From: Vanrija pseudolonga | Taxonomy: Eukaryota; Basidiomycota; Tremellomycetes; Trichosporonales; Trichosporonaceae | DNA: 64,000 nucleotides | Assembly (NCBI RefSeq): GCF_020906515.1 | Contig: NC_085851.1 | Span: 1,054,001-1,118,000 of the forward strand | Direction: 5' to 3' | Part shown: positions 1 through 9,510 of the stretch, one piece after another | How the letters are laid out: each line of letters opens with the position of its first letter | How positions within the stretch are numbered: the first letter of the stretch is position 1 | The notes under the pieces: generated by a model | Database searches by the model: none | What the model was told of the DNA's origin: nothing | Seen by the model: the letters and a program-made list of their open reading frames with translations, nothing else | Program-made: the position numbers and the translations under genes

Positions 1-1779
1 TCTTCGTCTTCCTCTCGGGCCTGCTGTTCATCGCCCACAGCTCGGGCGTCAGCATCACCGGCGGCGGCAGCGGCCTGCACAACCTGTCCGACCCAGGCTC
101 GCGCGTCGCGTCCAACTCGCTCCTGCCCGCAGCTGGGCCTTACCACGACCTCGCCTACGTCCCCGAGCCGCACGACGAGATCACCGAGGAGAGAAAGGGA
201 TGGAAGTGGTACAACGACGCCAAGCTCCGTGCGCTCACGGCGTGCCAGGCGCGCGGTGACTGCCATCCCAACTCGGCAAAGGTGAGTCGCCGCACCGCAC
301 AGACACACGGCACCACGCCCCGCTGCTCTCATGCTCACACGCCAGATTGTCATCTTCAATGTGTGGTACTGCAAGATGGCAGTGTTTGGCAACTACAAGG
401 GTGGAGAGGGAACTTGGTGAGTAGTTTGCTGTGGGCCGGCGCGATGCGACGTAGCTGACAGCGCAGGTTTATTGGAATGGTACGCCGATAGCTACTGAAG
501 AACCTTGCGCGCTGGCTAATGATCGCAGAAAGAATCGCTCGAGCGTCAGGGATACACCGTGCTCATTGTTGATGACAGCTGGGGTGAGAGTTACATCGCA
601 CACGCTGTGAGCACTGCCCCTAACACGTTCACAGAGGAGACATACCACATCTACAGACAGTTCCCCAACCTCGTGACGCACGTTGTGTCGATGGAGGAGC
701 AGCACGAGCAAAAGTTCAAGGAGTGGGCCAAGACCAAGGACAGGCCATGGGGCATTCCCCACTGGAAGGTGGGTTCCGTCTTGAGAGGCCCGCTGACCCG
801 TGCAGCACTTCCGCTTCAACTATTACCAGACTGACGGCGGCACTGTGGTCGGCGACCGCTGGGTCATCACCTGCGAGCCAGAGTGGAAGGAGATGGACAA
901 GGGCTTCAGGAGTAAGTAACGCATACGGGCAACCAGGACCACAAGCTAAGCCACCTAGACTTCTCGTACATCGGATACGCGATTGAGAAGGACCCAGACT
1001 ACATCCCATTCAACGAGCGTCCTATGCGCGCGTACGTCCTCGGCAAGCACCAGACGTTCTTCTACCCCCGGGCTCACCAAGCATGGGGCCTGGACTATTA
1101 CAAGAAGGCGCTGGACGAGATCCGTAAGGAGATACCCAAATTTGAGATGGTCGGGTCGTTCTTTGATGAGCGGAGTCAGGAGGACCAGAAGAAGGAGGGT
1201 CCTCTGCCTATTCCAGAGGGTATCATCAACCTGCCCAAGCTCGGCCCCAAGGAGTTTGACAACGAACTCCGCAAGGCACGTCTGTTGCTTGGCATAGGAC
1301 ACCCTACGGCCAGTCCAAGCCCGTACAGAGCTATGGCCAGAGGTGTGCCATTCTTGAGTCCGGTGAGTTGTTCAGTCGCGTGGTCCTGCCCTCAGCTCAC
1401 ACCCTGCAGTTCAAGCTCATGATGACCCCGCCTGGCAGGGAAGATGACCCATATACTTGGTCCGACTCGCAGCACGACACGCTCCGTCGCGAGACGCCAC
1501 CGTGAGTTGTCGAGCACCGAGCGTGCCACTGACACCGCCAGACTCGTGTACAACGTCCTCGAGTTCAACTACACGGGCATGGTGGAGGCGATCAAGGCGG
1601 CTATGGTGACGCCGATCGAGCCGCACGTGTACGACCGCATGCTGCAGCCTGCGCTTGACGAGCGCGTGCGGTACTGGATGGAGGCCGACTGGGAGACTGA
1701 GGCGAGGCGGATCCTCGACCTGCGGCTGCAGGGCACCGAGACACAGCGGAACAACTGGGTCGAGGTGTTTGAGATGTAG
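1..1779 (+). CDS. GT18 (MGAT5-like) N-acetylglucosaminyltransferase, 5' end outside window
   Basis: Only the last 463 residues are in the window. Joined exons are 3-281, 346-416, 467-479 (13 nt), 529-583, 635-768, 806-911, 959-1362, 1410-1501 and 1542-1779, and they keep one frame. The visible N-terminus (FVFLSGLLFIAHSSG) looks like a membrane anchor, as expected for a type II Golgi enzyme. The C-terminal half carries the GT18 pattern: a nucleotide-sugar-site-like stretch LLLGIGHPTASPSPYRAM followed by GVPFLSP, then a PLVYNV..FN...EAIKAA...IEP block resembling the end of mammalian MGAT5. By family knowledge it would add beta-1,6-GlcNAc to N-glycans; the fungal substrate is an inference. The 584-634 intron is 51 nt and stop-free, so it could be retained. 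Confidence 0.75.
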
Positions 1780-1956
1780 ATGGCTTTGCATGGCGGGCGA
1801 TGGGCGCGCGTTGGTATCGATGCATCTGGTATTCTGGCGACATAAGTCGCATATCGACTCGGCTTTGAGTCAGTCAATCGCCGTAAGCGGATGACGCAGA
1901 AAAACGGCGGGTCCAAAAGTTCAGAGCCCAGGATTTGTTGTTGTTGCCGAGGTTCT

Positions 1957-1963
1957 TATAAAT
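1957..1963 (+). promoter_or_regulatory. TATA box of the homocysteine methyltransferase gene
   Basis: TATAAAT lies 51 bp before the ATG at 2014, the same spacing as in several other genes of this window. Confidence 0.6.
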
Positions 1964-2013
1964 CGAGTAGAGGAGTTACCCTGCCCACTTGCCTTCCCAT
2001 CTCACCTCCCACC

Positions 2014-3158
2014 ATGACTCGCATTCTCGTTCTCGATGGAGGCATGGTACGTGTACTGCTGCAGACCAAAACTGACCGGCAAGGGCGCGACGCTCGAGGA
2101 GCTCGGACACGACTGCTCCGGCCCGATGTGGGGTAGCGAGCTGGTCACCTCCAACCCCGGCGTTGTCACGGCTGCCCACAAGGGCTTTGTCGACGCCGGC
2201 GCGGACATTATCGAGACGGCTACGTGAGTGCGCCGTTACCACCGTGTTCCCAGCACTGACCCATGGCCCCAGCTACCAGATGACGGTCGACTCGCTCTCA
2301 AGGGCAGGCCACTCGAGCGACACGCACGCCGCTGTGCTCGGCAAGGCTGTCGAGCTCGCCGCGGACGTGTCCGCCGCCTCGACGTCAGCCGTCGCGCTCA
2401 GCCTGGGCGCTTACGGCGCCACGCTGCCCGGCGCGCAGGAGTACCGCGGCTTCTATGCGCCCCCGTACGGCCCCAAGGCCTACGTCGAGGACAGCGACGA
2501 GAACGTCAACTACTCTACCGGCGCCGAGTTTGACGGGCATGTCGCGGCCCTCGCCGCGTGGCACCTCGACCGCCTGCGCGTGTACGCGGCCGAAAAGTCG
2601 TGGAACTCGATCAAGTACCTTGCCTTCGAGACGGTCCCCCTCATCTCAGAGTACAAGGGCATCCGGCTCGCCGTCGAGCAGCTGTTCGCCGAGCTGCCGG
2701 CCGACGCCGCGCGCCCGCTGTTCTGGATCGCGTCGGCGTTCCCCAACGGCCACCCGCAGCAGGACGGCAAGGGAGGCCGCGTGAGCGTCGACGTGCTCGT
2801 CGACGCGCTCCTCGAGGGCCCCGGCGCACGCCCGCACGGCATCGGCATCAACTGCACCGCGCCCGCGCTGCTCGACACGCTCGTGCCCGAGTTTACCGCG
2901 GCCGTCGCGGCGCACCCTGCCGGCCCGGCACCGTGGCTCGTAATCTACCCCGACGGCGGCGACATTCTCGACCTGGTCAACCGCAAGTGGATCCGCCAGC
3001 CCGGCCAGTCGCCGCCCGAGTGGGCCGCCAAGCTCGCCGGCATCGCGCGCTCCGCCGAGGCGGCGGGCGACGGCAAGACGTGGGGCGGCGTCATTGTCGG
3101 CGGGTGCTGCGGCGCCATGTTCTCCAAGATCACGGCGCTGCGCCAGGCCTTGCTTTAG
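2014..3158 (+). CDS. Homocysteine S-methyltransferase
   Basis: Transfers a methyl group from S-methylmethionine or AdoMet to homocysteine, giving methionine (Mht1/Sam4 type, cytosolic). Exons 2014-2046, 2084-2223 and 2273-3158 join to 352 residues, a normal length. The N-terminus reads VLDGGM-GATLEELG, the family signature, but only after removal of a 37-nt intron ending in AAG. Zinc ligands are visible: the Cys of GINC in the middle and the paired Cys of GGCCG near the C-terminus. A TATA box and the context CACC-ATG support the start. The gene is followed closely by a gene on the opposite strand. Confidence 0.9.
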
Positions 3159-3319
3159 GGTTGGTTAGCGGGAAGACTGGACCTGGACTGTAGTAGTGTA
3201 TTCATGTTGCATGTGGATGTGCATTGGCAAAGGCGGAGCGGGTGGCGGGAGGGCGCAGTCAGCGCGCAGGCGACCGGCGCCGGCGCCGGCGCCGGCTGGC
3301 CGGGCGGTGAGACAGTGGG

Positions 3320-3713
3320 CTAGAGCTGCCGTGAGTCACCATGCGGGGAGCAGACGTACGTTGTGCCACGGATACGGCTGGACGATGTCCGTGCTAGCCG
3401 GAGCAGCGGCAGCGGCAGTGGCAACGGGCACGCTGTCCATCTCCACCTCGGCTTGTTCGGCTTGCGTCGGGGTGGCGGCGGCGGCTTCAGCGGCCGGGCC
3501 TACGGCGGCCTGGGGGCGGGGGCGGGTGTCGTTGTCGCTGACACCCGCGTTCTGTGCCTCGCTGCTGCTCGTTGCCTCGCTGTGCGGCCCAACCTTGATG
3601 ACACCATCGCCCTCTTCGCCCGCCTCGGGAATGGTGTAGAGGGAGGGGTAAGGCGCGGGGCGTGGCCCCATCGGCGCGGCGGTGCGCGGGCGGTCGCGCG
3701 GGTTCCAGGACAT
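3320..3713 (-). CDS. Hypothetical Ala/Pro-rich protein, about 119 aa
   Basis: Start at 3713 in context CCCACC-ATG. The first exon (3360-3713) ends at a strong GTACGT donor; an acceptor preceded by TGACTCAC gives a two-codon last exon ending at 3320. Reading straight through instead ends at 3336 (125 residues). The protein is low complexity (poly-Ala, Glu/Thr-rich) with no domain I recognise. Codon bias favours C-ending codons as in neighbouring genes, but the low complexity makes the call uncertain. It converges on the homocysteine methyltransferase gene. Confidence 0.45.
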
Positions 3714-4336
3714 GGTGGGTGTGGGGTTGTTAGTGGACGAGCCATCAGCGGTTTAATGTTTGTAGAGGACAATGAGCGGGGAGGGCACATGGACGGGCCG
3801 GGGCGGGGTGGAGGGGGGCAAGCGAGGAGGCGATCATGGGGCGTGGTTCTGAGGCGCAGGGGTGGTGCGGGGTATGTGGCGACGTGATGTGCCGGTTGCT
3901 TGTGTGCATGGTGCATGCTCAGAGGTTTATGGGTGTACATCGTTAGTCCGTCGCTGTCACTTGGTGCGACTGGGATAAGTGACGGATGAGGGATGGCACT
4001 TCGGGGTGAACGGTGGTTGCAACCCGTCCTGGCGAGTGCCACGCCTCCACCACGACGCGAGTGCCACGCCTCCACCACGACGACGTTACAGTACAAACCT
4101 GCCTCACGTACGTTTTGAACTTGTTTTGAGCCGTCGCGTGCATAAACAACGGCGCGGTGACGATCATGGCGCGTTGAATGAGTGCTGCTGTGCAGTCGAT
4201 AAGGAACAATGATGCCACGGACGCGGCACCTCGCTTCGCCATTGTGGCCACTTTCGCGCCCTCCCCGTCCCAAGGACCTATATCAGCGAGCCCCAGCGCC
4301 AGTTACCACACCCACACCACCACCTCCAGCAACAAC
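3714..4336. other. Intergenic, divergent promoter region
   Basis: Between the starts of two divergent small genes. It holds a TATATC box at 4279-4284, about 55 bp before the ATG at 4337, and a near-duplicate of about 17 bp (GAGTGCCACGCCTCCAC type) around 4033-4072. No gene seen. Confidence 0.5.
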
Positions 4337-4779
4337 ATGTCCACCAGCGCCAACGCCCGCTACGCCACCAAGCCCAACTTCACCACCGAGTGCCGCTTCA
4401 ACGCGGACAACCGCGCCGCGATCCGCATGGGCGTCGTCGGCCCCTGTGGCCGCCGCTTCCCCGGTTCGTCGGGGTACTGTGACAGCCGTGAGCCCCCTTC
4501 CCTCCCTTCTTTGAGCCCGCTGACACCGCGCCAGACGACCCCAACGCCGGATACTACGAGCAGGAGGACGAGCCGATGGACGTCGATACCGAGTCTGAGA
4601 GCGAGGACGAGCTCGTCGTCGTCCCCCCGCCCAAGGCCCAGCCCAAGGAGGTGGCGAAGGTCAACAAGGTCGAGGTGAAGCCCGTCCCCAAGGTCGTTGC
4701 GCAGGCGCAGGCGCCGGCCCCCAAGGTGCCGCTGCTTTCGAGCCGCATCATTACCAAGCCCCTTCCCAAGCGCAAGTAG
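4337..4779 (+). CDS. Hypothetical acidic/basic small protein, 131 aa
   Basis: Exons 4337-4487 and 4535-4779 join in frame. An upstream in-frame ATG at 4178 lies before the TATA box at 4279, so 4337 is preferred. The N-terminal third has three Cys in a Gly-rich stretch (VVGPCGRRFPGSSGYC). Next comes an acidic patch (MDVDTESESEDEL), then a Lys/Pro/Val-rich tail ending in KPLPKRK. No family recognised; the charged tail could bind nucleic acid, but this is only a guess. Confidence 0.7.
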
Positions 4780-5053
4780 AGGCCCTTGTGCCCGCTGCGC
4801 TGTTATTTCCATTGTCTCGTTAGCATTGTATGAATACTAGTTTAGTTGTCATTGTTTGGTCGGGGTGTGGCGGTTTCAGATTGACACAATGGGTGGCGTG
4901 GCACTTTGGGGGGTGGGCGGTCACGCGTGCGTCAGTCGTCACACAACAGAGGTGCGCGTACAAGTACATGTGTACAACAAGACGCATGAACTATGGATCG
5001 AGGTACCTCTTGCATCACAAGAAGGCTCTTCCTTGCCAGTTTCCAATATGCCC

Positions 5054-6137
5054 TCAGATCTTCGCCCCAGATGCGCCAGCACCACCGTCAACACCTGCTG
5101 CCAGTCAGCCCCACCCACCCTAGCCCGAACTCACCATCACCAGGCCACAGCCTCTTCACCACCCTCGCCCGCTCACGGCGCCAAATCTCCGAATAGCCCG
5201 GGGGCCAAAGCGCATCCAACACGCGTCCGCGCTCTCGCCGTGCCGCACTCTCCCACTCGGCACGAGCTGCCCCTGCCTCGCTGGGGGGCCAGAGGGCGCC
5301 GGTACCGAAGTCGATGAGACGATACTTCTTGCCGTCGTGCAGCCAGTGCTTCGGCTTCGCTGAACCATGAAGCACGCCGGCGCCGTGTAGCTCTGCGTAT
5401 AGCCTGCATATCGCTTTCCTGCTGTCAGCGGGTTCCGGGTGGGGGAGGGCTCACTTGTCCGCCAAGGGAAGTCTCTCTGCCTCCATTTTCGGCTCGACAC
5501 CACAGTCCTCTAACAACACACAGAATACCGTCACCTCCCCTTCTGCTGACACCAGCCGATGCCTCTTCTTCCTCTTCAACAGGTCTTCCCGCGCGGGCTG
5601 GGACGACACGAACAGCCCATAGTGAAACGGCACGACCGCGCCGACTAACCCCCGGGTTTGGAGGTACCCGTATATGCTCATCTCTGTCGTGAGCTCGTTG
5701 CTGTTCGCCACGTCGTCGGTGAGCTTGGCGACGAGGCGGAAAGAGCCCTTCTTCGCCTGGAACCCAGCCCAGTTACGCCCCTCCATGATGGCCTCGCCGA
5801 CAGTGATCACCACGCGCTCGCTCTCCCCCGTTGACTCCGCCACCCGCGCACCGACCTTGTCGCACTCGACCAGCAGCGCGGCCGCCGTCTTGTCGTACGA
5901 CTCGTCGTTGGACGCGATGACTCCCGGGAGCGGCCCGACGAACGGCTCGGGCAAGTCAGCCACGTGGCTGACCCGGTCGGCAGGCCGCGTAGCCAGGGGC
6001 GGCTCGAAGACGAGCCGGATGGCGTGCATTGGTGCCACTGCTGGCTGTGGGGGGTTCGACGCTGTTGGCGGCTCCGGGAGCTGCGTGGTGGCCGACGCTC
6101 CGGGGGCGAGTTCGGTGTCGGGACGAGGGGCCTCCAT
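5054..6137 (-). CDS. Protein-kinase-like protein with altered catalytic loop (paralog A)
   Basis: Exons 5455-6137, 5135-5418 and 5054-5097 join to 336 residues; the introns are only 36-37 nt. The kinase-fold landmarks are VAK (beta-3 Lys), a Glu in NELTTEMS (helix C), a hinge-like VLLEDCGV, a catalytic-loop-like HGSAKPKHWL and IDFGTG (DFG). The canonical HxD Asp is Ser here. It is homologous to the next gene (6810-8585), with an intron of the same phase just before the catalytic loop, so the two arose by tandem duplication. The start at 6137 is chosen over an in-frame start at 6548 because the extra region is low complexity; the last exon has two possible CAG acceptors. Activity is doubtful. 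Confidence 0.7.
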
Positions 6138-6809
6138 GGTGGGCGAGGGGCTCAAGTCGGCTCCTGGACGGGTGGGGGGACGGCCACGAGGGCCAGTCGT
6201 CGCGAGAAGCTGGAGTGGGACAGGGGAGAGCAGGACTGGGTTGGGGCTGCCGTCTGTTCTGGTTGTTCCTGGTGTCGGGAGGGGAGCGTAGGCCGTCGTA
6301 CTGGATGCTGGTGGGGCCTGGAAGGGATGGGCGGATGGTGTGCGAGGTGTGGCGGACGTGGGGCACGGTATTGGTAAAGTCGCACCAAGGGGTGAGTATG
6401 ACAGTGTCAAGTGCAGATGAGGGCGAGGAGATAAGTGTTGGGAGAAAGACGTCCGAAGTGCGGGGCAAGGCGAGGGACAGAGGGTTGACTGAAGGCGGTG
6501 GTCATCCAACACACACACGCTCGACGACCCGCCCTGGATGTCGTCCAACCTCGTCCAACCTCATCCGAGCGCAGCGCTACCCCCTCGCTGATGACTGCCC
6601 CCCAACGATTCTAACACACGCTCGCAGCTCACGCATTGTTTTCAGTTGATTTAAGTGCATGGAGCTAGCTCCAGAGGTTCTTTGATACCAGCCGGTGCCC
6701 AGTAGAATCCAAGCAACACAACAGAAAAATACCATCAAATCATCCAATGCACAACACTATGCAGTAAATACGGCGGCGACGACACATCACTCCCCAGACT
6801 CGATACAGC
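6138..6809. other. Intergenic between tandem kinase-like paralogs
   Basis: Upstream region of paralog A and 3' flank of paralog B. Part (6138-6548) could be an N-terminal extension of paralog A. Nothing else seen. Confidence 0.4.
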
Positions 6810-8585
6810 CTACTCCTCCCCCTCCAACGCGGCGCCTACGAACCAGTCCTCAAAGTCCAGCCGGCGCCACTCAGGCCACTCCTTGTACGCCTCGCGGTAC
6901 TCCTCGACCGCGGCGTCGGGTCCCTTGCAGAATGCTGCCCGTCAGCTGCTTTCTCGCCATCCCATCACTCACTCTCAGCGTATGGGTTCCACAGCTGCGA
7001 GCACGGTGCGCCGTACTCGCCCCCCGTCTTCCAGGTGCGGAAGAGCTGCCCGAGAGTTAAGGGCGCCTGGACCAGGTACCGCCACTCGCTGGCCGCCGCC
7101 TCGGTGCCGACGTCCTCGAGGTCAGACTCGGACAGCTCGGGCGCGGGGGCCATGTCCCACGCCTCCTGGTGGTTCGTGTTCCACCTGTCCGAGTGCTTGC
7201 GGACCCAGCGGCGGGCACCGTTCACCGCGTCCTCGAGCTCGCTTCCCCAAGCATAGGCTGATAGGGGTTAGCGCCGCCCAGTCCCAGGATGTAAGTACTT
7301 ACTCTTCACGAAAGGGAGCCCGACCAGCTCGCACACCATGGCACGCTCCTGCATGGCGTGGTACCTCCACTCCTGCAAGGCGTGCTCGTTCCCGCCGGAC
7401 GGGCCGGCACTGGCCGCTGGGCGGAGGTCGGCGCGCCCGAAGTCGATGAGGCGGAGGAGGTCGGGACGGCCGAGGGGCATCAGCCAGTGTTTGGCGTTGG
7501 GCGAGTTGTGGACCACCCCAGCAGCATGCAGCTCGCGGTAGAGCTTGACAATGTTGGCCCTGTGCGCCATTAGTTTATGACGGTCAACCACGTCAACTCA
7601 CTTCGGGACGACTCGCTGGTGGCGCTCCGTGGGGTCGAGGGACTCGTCGTCTGCTTGGAGACGAGAGGGCTGCTGGCCCATCCCACCCTGTACCTCCTTT
7701 CCCTTTCCCTTCCTGTCCACCAGGTCCACACCCGCGTCGTCCATGAGGACACAGAAGACTCGGGACATGCCGCCGGCGACGTGGAGTTGTTGGGCGAAGT
7801 AGACGCCGTGGTGGTGGGGGACCACCGAGCCCTGGAGGTGCGCCGCTTGGAGGTAAAAGCTGGCTTCCTCTGCCAGCTCTCGTCCCGACAGAATGTTGTC
7901 TACGAGGGCGAACTTTGCGACTAGGGCGCGCTTGACCTTGCGTCCGTTCTTGTCCCTCACGGTTCCGGTCGCCTGGAAAGCCGACCAGATCCGCCCCTGC
8001 ATGAGGAACTTGCCCAGCACAATCTCTCCCACAAACGCCGGGAGACCTGACTGGGCGCCACCTCCGAGGTGCTCCAGCTCCTCGTAGGTCGCCGGGCGGA
8101 TGGCGAGACCGGCGCGGAGTGGGCCAACGAAGGGGCGAGCGAGGTTCTTCAGCTGGCCGAGCGACTTGTTGGTCAGCGCACGGTCCTCGTTGTGCGCGGC
8201 TGGGTCCCAGGCCATATTAATGGCGCGGAGGTACTGTTTTGTGGTCAGCTAGGTACGGGACCGGCGGGCACACTCACGGTTGGCGTCGGCGTGGCGTCGG
8301 AGTCAACTGGGGGCGGGAGCAGTCGGCCGGCAGCGACAAGCTTGGGGAAGTGGCGAGGCAACGAGCTCGGCGTCGGTGGAAGGGGCAGTGGCTTCTCTGG
8401 TGCCGGTGTAGGCTGAGGCGACACTTGCACCGCCGCCTGCACGCTGCTGGATGGCTGCACACACGGTCAGCGCGGCTCGACACGGCAGGTTGACTCACCA
8501 CCACCTCGTCCTCGGCGGGCACGTCGCCCTTGGCCTTGCGACGCAGCGTGTTCTTGTTCTTGAAGAGCTCCTTGAAGTTGACCAT
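6810..8585 (-). CDS. Protein-kinase-like protein with altered catalytic loop (paralog B)
   Basis: Six exons (8499-8585, 8278-8454, 7602-8233, 7303-7559, 6973-7257, 6810-6934) join exactly to 520 residues. The N-terminus is basic (MVNFKELFKNKNTLRRKAK), then Pro-rich. The kinase-like core follows: LVAKF (beta-3 Lys), RELAEEASFYLQ (helix C Glu), VLMDDAGVD (hinge), HNSPNAKHWL (catalytic loop with Ser for Asp) and RLIDFGRADLRP (DFG kept). A C-terminal extension contains SESDLEDVG and ends in Glu. It is a tandem paralog of the gene at 5054-6137 and shares its altered loop, so the change predates the duplication. A pseudokinase or a kinase with unusual chemistry are both possible. Confidence 0.8.
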
Positions 8586-9510
8586 GGTAAAGAGCTAGCT
8601 AGGTAATGGGTATGGGTAGGAAGAATGGTGGGTGAGTAGTACGCTGAACGGCGGGTGAGTGGAAGAAGAGAGTGAAGAAGGGGCGTGTTGTGCGACAAGT
8701 GGTCATCACTCGCTCTCGACGCCAACCAGCGCTTGACACAATCGTCTCCAAATGCTCCCGCTACCAATCCTTCAGTCAGCAGCGCACGGGAGGGCGTCAG
8801 TGCGACAAGGTGTGTGGACAGGGTGCGACCCAGCGCGCGCCAAGACGTCGTGCCGCGCAAAAGGAGGCTGCAATCCCTCGTCCGCCGACAATCCCCACAC
8901 TCACATGCACAGCCGCCTCCCCAAAGCGTAGCTAAAAATAATTACAGTGCTTTAGAGCAGGTGTTAGTGGGTAAGCAATGCATGGACGGGTGGTGGTGCG
9001 AGGCTGCCACGTGGAATTTCCTCCCCAGTGGCGGTCCACAACCATGACTTCGCCGGGCAAACTGACTTCTGCTGCGGCTTGTCTATGACACGCATGTGAT
9101 TGGCACCTTGGGAGTTCGCTTGGGGAAGCTTAGAGGTGCTTAATCTGGCTAGAGATGGCCCCGTGTTCGGCTGCCTTTCGGCTACACAAGATCCACTCGA
9201 CCAGGCGGTTGTCTGACCGCCGCCGCTGTCCTAGAACCTGCTCCCACCGGCCCTCTACCACATTATTATACAACATTCACATATGCAATTACAAGCTTTG
9301 ATACAGGAAGACTGGGAATCAAAGAGATTGGATATCAAAGGTACCGGGGATCAAAGAGAGAGGGGGTCAAAGAGAGAGGGATCAAGGAGACAGGATATTT
9401 ACGAGTCTGGGTACAGTATGAGAGACAACAGAAGAAACAGCCACGGCCAAAGAAACGAAACTGGCCACTCAGTCGAAACTGGGTGGCATGCGCTGGGCTT
9501 GCGCATTGCC
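8586..9510. other. Intergenic, promoter side of paralog B
   Basis: No convincing gene. Near 9340-9395 there is a short purine-rich degenerate repeat of GATCAAAGAGAGAGGG type, close to the 3' end of the next gene. Confidence 0.4.
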
